DNA of 64,000 nt from Sulfobacillus thermotolerans (GTDB lineage: Bacteria; Bacillota; Sulfobacillia; Sulfobacillales; Sulfobacillaceae), in NCBI GenBank assembly GCA_002951815.1, contig CP019454.1, forward strand, positions 124,001 through 188,000. Direction: 5' to 3'. This document shows positions 36,654-45,283 of the stretch, one piece after another. The number at the start of each line of letters is the position of its first letter. Within the stretch, counting starts at the first letter, position 1. The position numbers and the translations under genes are program-made. The notes beneath the pieces were generated by a model. It did not search any database. It was not told where the DNA came from and was given only the letters and a program-made list of their open reading frames with translations.

Positions 36654-36658
36654 CAAAA
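36654..36658. repeat. Target site duplication, right copy (CAAAA)
   Basis: Exact repeat of the CAAAA at 5112-5116, immediately outside the right end. Confidence 0.93.
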
Positions 36659-37455
36659 CCGTGTCTCGGCTCATGTTTGGCATGGATGTGCTGGTGCCCG
36701 CCCTCGAGTTTTCAAAATCCAAATACCGAGGATGGGCGGCGCAAGCGCACGCGTTTCCGCTGATCGTGGATGATATTCAAAACCGCCGGTTTCACGACCA
36801 TGCCATCGAATTGATCAAGAGTAGCGATTATTTTCGCACCTTCCCGGCCCCCTGTATGGTTTTTAGCGCGAACACGGATATCGAGGGCCTTCCCAGCGAG
36901 GTGACCAAACGGGCCTATGTGGTGCCGATTACCGCGAGCATTCCCGTGGCCGCCGCCGCGAAGGACCGGTTTACCGCGCAGGTGCAACAGCACGTGGGGA
37001 CGGCTTTATACCGGGCCTACTGTGCCCGGGTTTTGCCGGCGGTGCGACGGCTGGCCAACGCCTGGGACAATCCCGAACCACCCGATCCGTACCAGGTGGC
37101 TTCCACGGTATTGTACGACCTCGTCGGCCACGCCCTGGACGGCAACCCGCCTTCCTGGTGTCACACAGTGACGCTGGACACCTATCTGACCTCGCACGAT
37201 GTGAAAATTCGGGACACATTGCACCGTTTGTGGAAGACCCGACCGGACCTCTTCGTCATCCGACGGCCCGACAACCATGTCGTTTTGACAGCCAGCAATC
37301 CGTCCGAAATTAAAACCTGGAAAACCAACATCCCCGATTACTTAATCGTGCAACAGGCCGGATTGTCTCTGATTTTACACCTACGCGAAACGGAAGCGTT
37401 TTTGGGTCTGCGGTTGAACCGGCCGTTCCTTTCCCGGTGGTGGCACCCCAAATAA
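36659..37455 (+). pseudogene. PLD-nuclease/P-loop ATPase gene, 3' part
   Basis: The frame continues directly from 5116 (...DFLK then TVSRLMFGMDVLVPALEF) with no base gained or lost once one CAAAA is removed. It contains a Walker-B-like strand, AFPLIVDDIQNRRF, and a following SANTD sensor-type motif (CMVFSANTD), so it completes the ATPase domain begun before the element. The rest is helical, with no membrane segment. Any translation here would start at an internal codon and lack the P-loop, so the product is presumed non-functional. Confidence 0.88.
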
Positions 37456-38558
37456 GAAGGGGCCGTAAGCTCGATGACCCTCCGTTTCTGCCAAACGGTT
37501 TCCTTCACTGCTCGGTTGAGGAGGTTGACTAAACTTCATCGGCATTACGCAGGGCCAGGATTTGGGAGAGAGGGGGTTTCAAGCGGAAACTCCCCGAGTC
37601 GCTAAAGCTATTGGTAGCGTAACTGGTCTCGAACATATTGAGCGTCTTCCAGACCGTATATTCCCAGGTCTATCAACTCGGCAATGGTCCTCATGTCATA
37701 TTCACGAGACCGCTGTGCCGTGTCCACCCAATCTTTTCATCTCTCGGCCATCTCCCACTGGCTCGTGGCCTTTCGTGTGGGCAATAATGGTCATCTTGTC
37801 CGAACGGGGCCGAAATCCTAGGGTGAGGTCCTCGTGGATCGTCAGGAATATGGCCCTCAAGGGTCAACTCTACGTTTTTCATAAGATCCCTCCATGGTTC
37901 AGAATCTTACATTGCAGCATGAAAGCGCGTGACCGGACGGTACAACGGGGAGACTCATCAGGGAATGGACAATGATTCGATAGGGACAAGAGTAATGAAC
38001 GATGTGTACGCGCTATGGTAGGAAGTATCATGGCAAATATCACAATGGTTACCACAAATCGAAGCGGAGATAACCCCATGAAACCATATGGTGTGTTGTC
38101 ACAGGGTGGGTAGCGCCAGAAGAAGTCACTGCGTGGGGGGAGCCCGACAATGCGAGCACGGGATGGGGGGCCTATCGGCGTAACCCAGAGACAGGAGTTA
38201 TTGAAACCGAATGGTGGCATTGGCAAGACACCGAGGGGGCAATGCGGCTTGCAGCAGAACAGAGGACAGGGTCCTCTCCGTCCGACACAACAGAAACGTC
38301 ATGACGTCTCATGGAGACCTACAGCAGAACGGATTTGGGGAAAAGACCGGGGCGATGTGGATACCCCCCATGCTTGTCTATGAGGGGCTACGTAGCTTTC
38401 TGAGGATGATCTTCGCGCTTCTGCGTCCCGGACCCCGACAATTCAGGGGAATAAGCAGCGAAGGCGCATACCCTTTTATCCAAATCAACAGGGGGCTCGG
38501 CATGTTATCGGCTTTCGGGAGTTCCATGCGCGTTGTTGATGGAGAACGGTTACCGTAC
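37456..38558. other. 1.1 kb without a convincing gene
   Basis: Open frames exist on both strands but none carries recognisable domains or good ribosome sites. Probably decayed island DNA between the disrupted ATPase gene and the next operon. Confidence 0.5.
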
Positions 38559-38605
38559 CATGCCAAGCCCCCGGGGTGAATAACGAACGCCGGGGGCTTG
38601 GCATG
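38559..38605 (-). terminator. Perfect 15-bp hairpin terminator
   Basis: CATGCCAAGCCCCCG and CGGGGGCTTGGCATG flank a 17-base loop, ending two bases past the stop of the 38608-38820 gene. A strong G/C stem right after a stop codon suggests transcription termination, though no T-run follows. Confidence 0.65.
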
Positions 38606-38607
38606 AA

Positions 38608-38820
38608 CTATTTTCCAGGTTTGTAAAGAAACGACCACCATCCGACGTTGACACCGACCCGTATGACGGCAGAAATGCAAAGCAATCCCATCACGATGCC
38701 GAAAAGCGTTTCAATGAGATTGTTAGTCCGCCAGCGCATGAGATACGTCACGCTAAAATACGCGGCACCGCAACCAATGACCGCCCAAATAACTGTCGGC
38801 GACCAAGCAATGGATTTCAT
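38608..38820 (-). CDS. Small two-helix membrane protein, immunity-like
   Basis: 70 aa with two membrane helices (TVIWAVIGCGAAYFSVTYLM and TLFGIVMGLLCISAVIRVGV) separated by a short basic loop (RWRTNN). AAGGAGAACATC precedes the ATG. It lies 18 bp downstream of a secreted-protein gene on the same strand. Small basic membrane proteins in this position are often self-immunity proteins for exported peptides; that reading is inference. No named family recognised. Confidence 0.7.
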   Translation of the reverse strand: MKSIAWSPTVIWAVIGCGAAYFSVTYLMRWRTNNLIETLFGIVMGLLCISAVIRVGVNVGWWSFLYKPGK

Positions 38821-38838
38821 GATGTTCTCCTTCCTGCA

Positions 38839-39636
38839 TTAGGGGACATTGGCATAAATGCCGACGGGAATAGGATTAGTGTACACGAAGTTGATATGGA
38901 CACCAAAATTGCCTCCCTGATTGTTGGTGTTATTAATGATATTCGCATAAGCGCCGATAACGAGTCCACTCAAGCCTATAAGCCATGACCCTTCCCACGT
39001 AAACAATGAGGCAATGCCAGTTCCTGTCGCAATGGCCGTCATATTATTGACAAGATTCTTCGTCGCGGAGTTATTCGCCATCTGGGAAGTCCCCCACCAG
39101 AAATATTCTGTATACCAATAGGGAGTTCTTGCGATGAACCAATCATAGTCCATACCATAGGTGCCAAATGAGCGAATCATTATGCCATTGGATAGAGGCT
39201 GGCGTGCGATGGATAAGCCAGTGCTCCCAAGCACTGGCTGCAATTGCCCCGCATTAATCTGTTGGTCATAATGCGTAATTGCCTGCTGGGCCCATGCGAT
39301 TTCAGGACCTGTTAACCCGGATTGTTGCCAGCCTAACGGGGACACGGATACGGTCCCGTTCGGAGCTTGGGTGAGTTCATTATCCACTACCGCGATTGTC
39401 TGTTGCAACTGCGTTAAGGTCAGAGGAAATGAGGTCGGCGGATTGGCGACTCCGGGTCCTACCACGGGCATCCCCGCCGTACTTGCAGGCATTCCGTGAG
39501 TGAGGGGCTGGAGAACGCGAACAGGTCCGGCAACAGGCGTAGAAACGGAGTTCGGCACCCAGTAGGCAAACGTAGGCCCACTGAGCGCCAAAATGGGTAA
39601 TATTGTAGCGAATCCTATACGTGTTCTCTTATTCAT
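38839..39636 (-). CDS. Secreted protein with hydrophobic C-terminal region
   Basis: 265 aa. A clear signal peptide (MNKRTRIGFATILPILALSG, then PTFAYW) follows an AGGAGGAATAAC ribosome site. The mature part is Pro/Gln-rich, then Trp/Tyr-rich (DYDWFIARTPYWYTEYFWWG). It ends with a hydrophobic Gly/Asn-rich stretch (SWLIGLSGLVIGAYANIINN) and a polar tail. There are no Cys residues. It may be a surface protein or the precursor of an antimicrobial peptide paired with the small downstream membrane protein. No family recognised. Confidence 0.75.
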   Translation of the reverse strand: MNKRTRIGFATILPILALSGPTFAYWVPNSVSTPVAGPVRVLQPLTHGMPASTAGMPVVGPGVANPPTSFPLTLTQLQQTIAVVDNELTQAPNGTVSVSPLGWQQSGLTGPEIAWAQQAITHYDQQINAGQLQPVLGSTGLSIARQPLSNGIMIRSFGTYGMDYDWFIARTPYWYTEYFWWGTSQMANNSATKNLVNNMTAIATGTGIASLFTWEGSWLIGLSGLVIGAYANIINNTNNQGGNFGVHINFVYTNPIPVGIYANVP

Positions 39637-40016
39637 GTTATTCCTCCTGAACTCGGTATGATGTTGTTGTTGGATTATTGTTCCAGCAACTAGAGTCAAT
39701 GCTAACACATCGCACGGTGGGTTGAAGGGGTCTTGCCTTCTGCCAAGAGGCCACCCATTGGACTTTTTATCTGACACTATACGATAGGAATCGACACGCA
39801 GGTCGATGCAAAAGACGACCTTGCGATGATTATGTTGGGCAGGTTGTAAAACGGTACCTAGCAGAAGAGAAAGGAAACCCATTTTGCGGGAATAAGAGAC
39901 CATGACAGGAATGGGCCTCGCATCGTTATCGATCCTAATTGGGCAGAGCGCGTTAGGATGTGACGGCAATCCGGTTTCGATGGGATTCGTCGAACCAGGG
40001 TACTACGCATGTGGCC
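39637..40016. other. 380 bp intergenic region
   Basis: No credible gene. It contains the promoter of the secreted-protein gene and the 3' flank of the ImmA gene. Confidence 0.5.
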
Positions 40017-40613
40017 CTAAAGCGGGCCTCTTCTTGATGCGTTAGCTTTTAAGGCCCGAAAATACTGGAAATACTCTTCGAAGACCCGATCTCCATTCAA
40101 GCGCGCTGACCACGGGGGAACGTCGACGATGTATCCGTAGTTTCCTAATGCACTGATCAGGGCATTATAGCCAACGCCATACCGCTTGGTTAAACGAGTG
40201 ACAAGGCCTTCCTCGTGTTCGCGAACAGCCCAGGCTTTAAGGCTCAAAGGATGTCCTACCCATTCACCTAATACCTGTCTCACATCATTGCGCGGTAATA
40301 ATACAGCTTCGGCGTAGGCATTGCATTCCCATTCTTTATGGCCTACCCAAAGACATCGATGGCCCAGTTCATGGCCAATAGTAAATCGTCGCTCCCAAGG
40401 CTGATGGGATATGTCTATATAAATACGAGAACCATTACTGCACCCATGAAAGTTATTAACGTCAGTAACAATTATCGAGACTACCTCGTAATGCAAGGCT
40501 TCAGCAATCGCAATCATCGGTCGAGGAACGCTGTGTAACGTGCGCGGAACATCGGCCATCATGGCGTCAGCTGTATCGTGTACTTCTCGACGTATGTTGA
40601 GCAAATCGTTCAT
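40017..40613 (-). CDS. ImmA/IrrE-family metallopeptidase
   Basis: 198 aa. The zinc motif is HELGH at 81-85, with the third-ligand region NAYAEAVLLPRNDV. Proteins of this type cleave a partner XRE repressor to switch mobile elements or stress genes. The ATG lies 7 bases after the stop of the double-HTH regulator gene, so the pair is co-translated. Together they resemble the ImmR/ImmA control of integrative elements. Confidence 0.9.
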   Translation of the reverse strand: MNDLLNIRREVHDTADAMMADVPRTLHSVPRPMIAIAEALHYEVVSIIVTDVNNFHGCSNGSRIYIDISHQPWERRFTIGHELGHRCLWVGHKEWECNAYAEAVLLPRNDVRQVLGEWVGHPLSLKAWAVREHEEGLVTRLTKRYGVGYNALISALGNYGYIVDVPPWSARLNGDRVFEEYFQYFRALKANASRRGPL

Positions 40614-40620
40614 GTATCCG

Positions 40621-41235
40621 TCAGGAATCGCTACCACGCGCCTTCTCAATGAGATCAATATAATCCATGATTTTCTGAATTTCTTTCTCAGATAACCCGC
40701 GCTGGCGAAACGACAAGACCATATTATCGGCACCAATTGAGGGGTGCCCATCCAGGTCCTGCAATAAATCACCGATTGTCACTCCGAGCACTTCAGCAAT
40801 TTGTTGAAGTCGTGGGATGGGGACGCCGGCCATACCTGATTCAAGACGAACAATCTGTTGGTGACCTACACCTACGTTTTGCGCCAGATGGTCGACCGAG
40901 AGCCCGCTTATCCGGCGATACCGTCGAACACGCCCGCCGATGAGTTTCCAAACATGGCGATCCAATTCGCTTGTCTCAGGGGATTCTTGCGCATAGTTCG
41001 GTGCTGAGTCAGCGACGACTGGCGGAGTCCGCGCTAATAACGCATCAACAGATACCCCATAATAATCGGCCAACAAGGCCAATTTATCGGGTGGGGGCAT
41101 TCGTTCTCCCCGTTCGTACATGCCTAACAGGGATGTACCGATATTCAGTTCTCGGGCCACTTGCTCGAGTGTCTTTCCCGTATTGGATCGCAGAGTGCGC
41201 AAGATCTGGCCGATGCGCTTCATATCAATACCCAT
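40621..41235 (-). CDS. Transcriptional regulator with two tandem XRE domains
   Basis: 204 aa. The first HTH_3 covers about residues 7-65 (LEQVARELNIGTSLLGMYER) and the second about 105-160 (VDHLAQNVGVGHQQIVRLES). Two fused domains in one chain suggest it binds paired half-sites alone. AGGGTTGTT precedes the ATG. A perfect palindrome lies 11 bp upstream of the start. The cognate peptidase gene follows immediately. Confidence 0.92.
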   Translation of the reverse strand: MGIDMKRIGQILRTLRSNTGKTLEQVARELNIGTSLLGMYERGERMPPPDKLALLADYYGVSVDALLARTPPVVADSAPNYAQESPETSELDRHVWKLIGGRVRRYRRISGLSVDHLAQNVGVGHQQIVRLESGMAGVPIPRLQQIAEVLGVTIGDLLQDLDGHPSIGADNMVLSFRQRGLSEKEIQKIMDYIDLIEKARGSDS

Positions 41236-41246
41236 AACAACCCTCA

Positions 41247-41283
41247 GTGGAATACTTATTGTTTTGTATTATAAGTATTCCAC
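41247..41283. promoter_or_regulatory. Palindromic operator of the tandem-XRE gene
   Basis: GTGGAATACTTAT and ATAAGTATTCCAC are perfect 13-bp arms separated by 11 bases, overlapping the promoter region of the double-HTH regulator. Similar half-sites (ATAAGTGCTTA, TTAAGTGG) recur at about 41335-41360. Autoregulation by the regulator is likely. Confidence 0.7.
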
Positions 41284-41387
41284 TCGCTAACGAAATACTA
41301 ACCGCACTATTTGCGTTATTAACTATGAGTGCTATACTATAAGTGCTTAACTTTAAGTGGTATTAACAAGTCGTAGGCACGGGAGAC

Positions 41388-41633
41388 TTATTCATGCGCC
41401 GAGTGTGGGATGTTTTGCTGATTGGTCAGTCCGCACAGCCAATCCAACGAGCAGTCCAGGACTTCAGCCAGGGCGATGAGCGTTGGGACGGAGGGCCATG
41501 CTTTGCCGTGTTCAATGGCGTGCAGACTTTGCGGACGGATGCCTATTTGCACCGCCAACTGACGCGAAGACCAGCCCTTTTCCTGACAACGCTGACGCAC
41601 CCGTTCACCCAAAATATTTTTCGTGGATTCCAT
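41388..41633 (-). CDS. XRE-family repressor-like protein, 81 aa
   Basis: One HTH_3 domain (SRQLAVQIGIRPQSLHAIEHG, then SVPTLIALAEVLDCSLDWL). The ATG follows AAGGGGAACTT. It is divergent from the regulator at 41711, sharing a 77-bp intergenic region with a palindrome. It closely resembles the 41962-42207 protein (shared WPSVPTLIALAEVL), so the two arose by duplication. Confidence 0.9.
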   Translation of the reverse strand: MESTKNILGERVRQRCQEKGWSSRQLAVQIGIRPQSLHAIEHGKAWPSVPTLIALAEVLDCSLDWLCGLTNQQNIPHSAHE

Positions 41634-41678
41634 AAGTTCCCCTTGCCATCAGTTATCAACTTATATTATTCTTAATGT

Positions 41679-41695
41679 ATCAGTTATTAACTGAT
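41679..41695. promoter_or_regulatory. Palindromic operator between divergent XRE genes
   Basis: ATCAGTT-ATT-AACTGAT is a perfect dyad, with an additional half-site ATCAGTTAT about 30 bp to the left (41649). It sits in the divergent promoter of the 41388 and 41711 genes. Confidence 0.7.
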
Positions 41696-41710
41696 ACCGA
41701 GGTGATTTCA

Positions 41711-41941
41711 GTGACGATGATGCGTGAACGCCGATTGGCCCAAGGCTGGTCTCAACAGGAATTGGGCCGTCGTGTGGGATGCACCAAACAACACATCTCC
41801 GATTTGGAAAAGGGCAAAGTCTTGCCCTCTCTGCGCCTGCTACACCGCTTAGCGGTTGCTCTCCATGTGACGGATACCGATTTGCTTAGCGACAGTATAG
41901 CAGACGTTTGCGCGGCATCCGTCGGGAAGGGGCGGCCATGA
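41711..41941 (+). CDS. XRE-family regulator, 76 aa
   Basis: HTH_3 domain with WSQQELGRRVGCTKQHISDLE and SLRLLHRLAVALHVTDTDLL. A GTG at 41711 is chosen because GAGGTGATT precedes it; a longer frame would start inside the operator. It is divergent from the 41388-41633 gene, forming a two-repressor switch similar to cI/cro. Confidence 0.87.
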   Translation: MTMMRERRLAQGWSQQELGRRVGCTKQHISDLEKGKVLPSLRLLHRLAVALHVTDTDLLSDSIADVCAASVGKGRP

Positions 41942-41961
41942 TGCCCCACGTTTCGACGCGG

Positions 41962-42207
41962 TTAGCCTGTGGTAGGAGGACCCTTGGAGGGCGGTTCGCT
42001 TGTCAGACCCAACAGGTAGTCCGTCGACACCTCCAAGACTTCGGCCAACGCAATCAAGGTCGGCACGGAGGGCCATCGCCGACCACGCTCAAAATATCCG
42101 ATCAGCACATCGCTCACACCGATCTGGTTCGCCAGGGCTTGTTTTGTCCACTGTTTGGTCAGCCGCGCGGACGTGAGGCGCTGTCCTAGCACAGTTTTTC
42201 GATCCAT
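41962..42207 (-). CDS. XRE-family repressor-like protein, 81 aa
   Basis: HTH_3 domain with KQALANQIGVSDVLIGYFERG and SVPTLIALAEVLEVSTDYLL. AGAGGTTTACC precedes the ATG. It is divergent from the 42297 gene across a region with two identical-type palindromes. Paralogue of the 41388-41633 protein. Confidence 0.9.
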   Translation of the reverse strand: MDRKTVLGQRLTSARLTKQWTKQALANQIGVSDVLIGYFERGRRWPSVPTLIALAEVLEVSTDYLLGLTSEPPSKGPPTTG

Positions 42208-42221
42208 GGTAAACCTCTTGT

Positions 42222-42270
42222 CTAACCTTTAGTTAGGATTTATAATATCGATAAGCTAACTTTCAGTTAG
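42222..42270. promoter_or_regulatory. Twin operators CTAAC-N5-GTTAG
   Basis: The dyad CTAAC-N5-GTTAG occurs twice (42222-42236 and 42256-42270), 34 bp centre to centre, about three helical turns, so a repressor could bind both on the same face. They lie between divergent XRE genes and differ from the operator of the neighbouring pair. Confidence 0.75.
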
Positions 42271-42296
42271 GTTATCGGACGTAAGGAGCGGTGCCT

Positions 42297-42503
42297 ATGC
42301 GACAAGTCTACATGCGCGACCTCAAACGTTGGCGGGAACACCGCGGTTTGAGTCAGGCTGACCTTGGCCGCTTAGCGGGCTGCTCGGATGCCTTTATTTC
42401 GATGCTCGAAAACGGCAAAAAGGCTGGGTCCCTCGATACCCTTGAACGCCTTGCTGCCGCCTTGCATGTCTCCACTGATCAACTGCTTGGTATGGATCAT
42501 TAG
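42297..42503 (+). CDS. XRE-family regulator, 68 aa
   Basis: HTH_3 domain with LSQADLGRLAGCSDAFISMLE and SLDTLERLAAALHVSTDQLLG. The ATG at 42297 has AAGGAG eight bases upstream. Partner of the divergent 41962-42207 gene, and a paralogue of the 41711-41941 protein. Confidence 0.87.
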   Translation: MRQVYMRDLKRWREHRGLSQADLGRLAGCSDAFISMLENGKKAGSLDTLERLAAALHVSTDQLLGMDH

Positions 42504-42591
42504 TTCAGTATAGCAGAACCCATCTCCGGGCGGGAGGTGGTCGACTTCCCGGGCATCACTCTGCCTACTTTACCCTTAATGGAGGTGCCTG

Positions 42592-43032
42592 ATGCACCAT
42601 TTAACATGGAGTAGTTCCGATGCCGCCGTGGCCCAAGCCTTGTTGACCCTTTCTCCCACCAAAGGGGTGATTGTCGGCCCCGGATGGGTGGACATTGCCA
42701 CCGAGGGCGAGATCGGTCGACAAAAGCGGCGTCAGCGGATCGAAGAATTGATGCCGGGCATTTTTGTTGCGGTCCATGGAGATACCAGCGCTGTCCGCGC
42801 GATGATTGCCCTGCTGGCTGCCGTTGATGCGGCGCGGTTCGCTGCCGCCGCCCGCGCGTTTCGTGCACGCAATCCCGCTCCAGCCATTGGGCATTGGGTG
42901 CCGCGCCGCGCGAAACGCATGCGGACGGTCGCCCACGGCTGGGGCCGAAGCGGCCCTGTGGGGTGTGCGCGCGTCAGGGGGCTCGACGAGGTGGTAGACC
43001 GCGCGTGGAGGGAGTCCCAGCACCAATCCTGA
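42592..43032 (+). CDS. Hypothetical protein, 146 aa
   Basis: Not recognised. GGAGGTGCCTG precedes the ATG. The first half is mixed alpha/beta (VIVGPGWVDIATEGEIGRQK); the middle is an Ala-rich helix (RAMIALLAAVDAARFAAAAR) and the C-terminus is basic (HWVPRRAKRMRTVAHGWG). No membrane segment or signal. It follows the regulator array on the same strand and precedes another unknown gene by 15 bp, suggesting a small operon controlled by the array. Confidence 0.65.
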   Translation: MHHLTWSSSDAAVAQALLTLSPTKGVIVGPGWVDIATEGEIGRQKRRQRIEELMPGIFVAVHGDTSAVRAMIALLAAVDAARFAAAARAFRARNPAPAIGHWVPRRAKRMRTVAHGWGRSGPVGCARVRGLDEVVDRAWRESQHQS

Positions 43033-43047
43033 TGAGGAGATGATAGG

Positions 43048-43353
43048 ATGGCGACATTACCAGATGGCAGTTCACACGATACGATTCTCAAAGCCGTAGA
43101 TTTCGCTCTTAAGCCCTTTGTGGGAACAACCGTCACCTTATCCGGTTGGAAAACGAGCCCGGCCGGCGGTGTGTTAAGCGCTATTTATGCGGGGGGCCTG
43201 ATGATCCAGGGGCCTGCGTATCGTGTGTGGATTAACACCACCGATTTGTGGATGGGCCTCGTGCGGCTGGCCGGGGATGCCGGGGCGGCGCTTGACGCGG
43301 CGTTTGCGCTGGTCCGTCAGGGCGAAGCGCCGTGGGAGGCCGTTTGTGGGTAA
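43048..43353 (+). CDS. Hypothetical protein, 101 aa
   Basis: Not recognised. GAGGAGATGATAGG lies just before the ATG. The sequence looks like a small beta-rich protein (VGTTVTLSGWKTSPAGGVLS, then AIYAGGLMIQGPAYRVWINT) with an Ala-rich C-terminal helix. It forms a pair with the 42592-43032 gene and converges on the serine recombinase gene. Confidence 0.65.
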   Translation: MATLPDGSSHDTILKAVDFALKPFVGTTVTLSGWKTSPAGGVLSAIYAGGLMIQGPAYRVWINTTDLWMGLVRLAGDAGAALDAAFALVRQGEAPWEAVCG

Positions 43354-43376
43354 GGCCTTTCTATCCCTCGCTGCCG

Positions 43377-44879
43377 TTACGTGGGGGGCGCGGCGGCTGT
43401 GTCCCCGGCGTAACGAATGATGATTTCGTCTTTCACCAGCTCGATGCGGTGAATATACTGCTTCAGCAATTCCCGCCGTTCGTGCAGGGTGGCGGCGTGC
43501 TGAAAGGCTGTAGGCGCTGCCGCTAATTCGGCGGCAAGACGTTGCGCTTCCTCGGTGGAGGTCACCGGGGACTCTGTGGTTGTGAGTTCTGCTAAACGCG
43601 CAGTGATCCGGGCTTCTTCGTGATCAATCCGCGCCAGCGCTTCTTTATATTGGGGAATGGTAAACGCTCCTTGGAGTAAGGCATCTTCGGCACGCGTTCG
43701 CATGGTTTGGATATCGTCCAGACGGCGCGTGAGGCGTTGGTGTTCTCGGCGGGTGTCGCGTTGGTTATGCTCTTGGGCGATTTTCCATTCCGCCCAGGCT
43801 TGCACCTCAGCCGCGGTCGGATGGGCCATGCGCGTGAGCCAATCCTCGACCACCGCCGTTTCAACGGCGTCCACGGCGACGGTATTCGGTTGGCACAGGC
43901 CTTGCATGTGGTACGCCCGGCAGGTATAGCGGGGCTTGCGCCCGCGCCCGCCTTTGATGACCGTCATCGGCTTGCCGCAATAGCCACAATAGACCAATCC
44001 ACTGAGGAGATAGGGCGAATCCGCTTGACGCCCGCTATGTTGTCCCCGCGCTTGGAGAATGCGTTGGGCGGCTTCCCATGTTGCGCGATCCACAAGGGCC
44101 GGATGGGCGTCGGGTACGATCAGTGGCTCGTCTCGATGCCGCTTATGGGTGACGCCGGTGCGTTCTTTGAAAAATTCTAAGGCGCCGTGTTGGAGATCCC
44201 CCGCATTGGCGGGACGCCGCAGCAACCGCAAGATTTCCGGCGCTCCCCATTGACTGGTGCCCGTTTGGGTGGGGATCTCTTGTTGATTCAAACGTTTAGC
44301 AATTTCCCGCCCGCCAATGCCTTCGTGGACGTACCACGCATAAATTTGACGCACGACCGGAGCTTGGTCAGGGTGGGGTTCTAGTTTGTCCCCAGCAAAG
44401 CGAAAGCCATACGGGGGCCGCCCTCCATGATGTTTACCTTGGCGGGCCCGTTCTTCCAAACCGCCTTTAACTTTCCGTGCCAATTGCTTGCGAAAATAGT
44501 GGGCAAAGACCGACAGAATCATCATCTTCAGTTCGCCATCCGGCGTGGTCAAGTCGAGATCATCGGCCACGCCTGCGAATCGACAGCCGACCCGTTGTAA
44601 GTCTTCGAGGAAGAGTAACGTCGAGACCATATCGCGGGCTAAGCGGTCGAGTTCGTTGACGACGACGACGCGAATGTGTTCGCGCTCGACCCGCTGTAAA
44701 ATCTCTTGGAGCTCGCGGTAATTGGAACCGCCCGATTGGACGTATTCCACGACATCAATGAGATCCCAATTGCGTTGCACGCAATAGTCTGTAATGCGTT
44801 GCCGTTGATGGGGAATGGAAAATCGGTCGCCCGTGGCTTGCTCTTGGGTCGAGACACGGGCGACGCCCAGTGCGCGCAT
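43377..44879 (-). CDS. Large serine recombinase (integrase)
   Basis: 500 aa. The resolvase domain carries the nucleophile Ser10 (VARVSTQEQ) and Arg residues in ELDRLARD. A recombinase domain (HGGRPPYGF, IAKRLNQQEIPTQTG) and a zinc ribbon (CGYCGKP...CRAYHMQGLC) follow, then a coiled coil. This is the integrase type of phages and integrative elements, and it catalyses att-site recombination without a host factor. AGGAGGG precedes the ATG. Its att sites could not be established; the island border in htrA, 3.3 kb away, is one candidate. Confidence 0.94.
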   Translation of the reverse strand: MRALGVARVSTQEQATGDRFSIPHQRQRITDYCVQRNWDLIDVVEYVQSGGSNYRELQEILQRVEREHIRVVVVNELDRLARDMVSTLLFLEDLQRVGCRFAGVADDLDLTTPDGELKMMILSVFAHYFRKQLARKVKGGLEERARQGKHHGGRPPYGFRFAGDKLEPHPDQAPVVRQIYAWYVHEGIGGREIAKRLNQQEIPTQTGTSQWGAPEILRLLRRPANAGDLQHGALEFFKERTGVTHKRHRDEPLIVPDAHPALVDRATWEAAQRILQARGQHSGRQADSPYLLSGLVYCGYCGKPMTVIKGGRGRKPRYTCRAYHMQGLCQPNTVAVDAVETAVVEDWLTRMAHPTAAEVQAWAEWKIAQEHNQRDTRREHQRLTRRLDDIQTMRTRAEDALLQGAFTIPQYKEALARIDHEEARITARLAELTTTESPVTSTEEAQRLAAELAAAPTAFQHAATLHERRELLKQYIHRIELVKDEIIIRYAGDTAAAPPT

Positions 44880-44953
44880 ACTATAGTCCCTCCTGGCACA
44901 GACCGTGACCTAATTCACGTCCATGGTTCATATGGTACAGGGAAAGGAGTGTG

Positions 44954-45130
44954 ATGGGGATGAAAGTCACCGCCATCGGCACACTGACCCCGGCGCAACA
45001 AAAACAATTAGCGTATGATATGTTAGAATTCTTGTATCAAGCGCATCGCCAGGCAGACAAGAATCGCGTACCTACGCCGGAGCCGGGGTTACATGATCCT
45101 GCTGCCCCATGTCACAGTCCTCGCTCATGA
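44954..45130 (+). CDS. Small protein divergent from the recombinase
   Basis: 58 aa, not recognised: LTPAQQKQLAYDMLEFLYQA is followed by HRQADKNRV and a Pro-rich tail. AAAGGAG precedes the start; an internal ATG at 44960 is also possible. The gene is divergent from the integrase with a 74-bp shared promoter region. Small proteins beside serine integrases can be recombination directionality factors; that is only a positional guess. Confidence 0.55.
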   Translation: MGMKVTAIGTLTPAQQKQLAYDMLEFLYQAHRQADKNRVPTPEPGLHDPAAPCHSPRS

Positions 45131-45283
45131 TATGCGTAGTGTGCCAGAATTAGCCACGGATGTCACGCGGAGGAGGAGCTCAAGAATTGGGGAAGAGGGA
45201 GGCTTTGCTCATATTGGACGTCAATCTAAGCCCCGTCATCGCAAAGGGGGAATCTACAGCCATCAGGCACACGGCCCGTCAAT

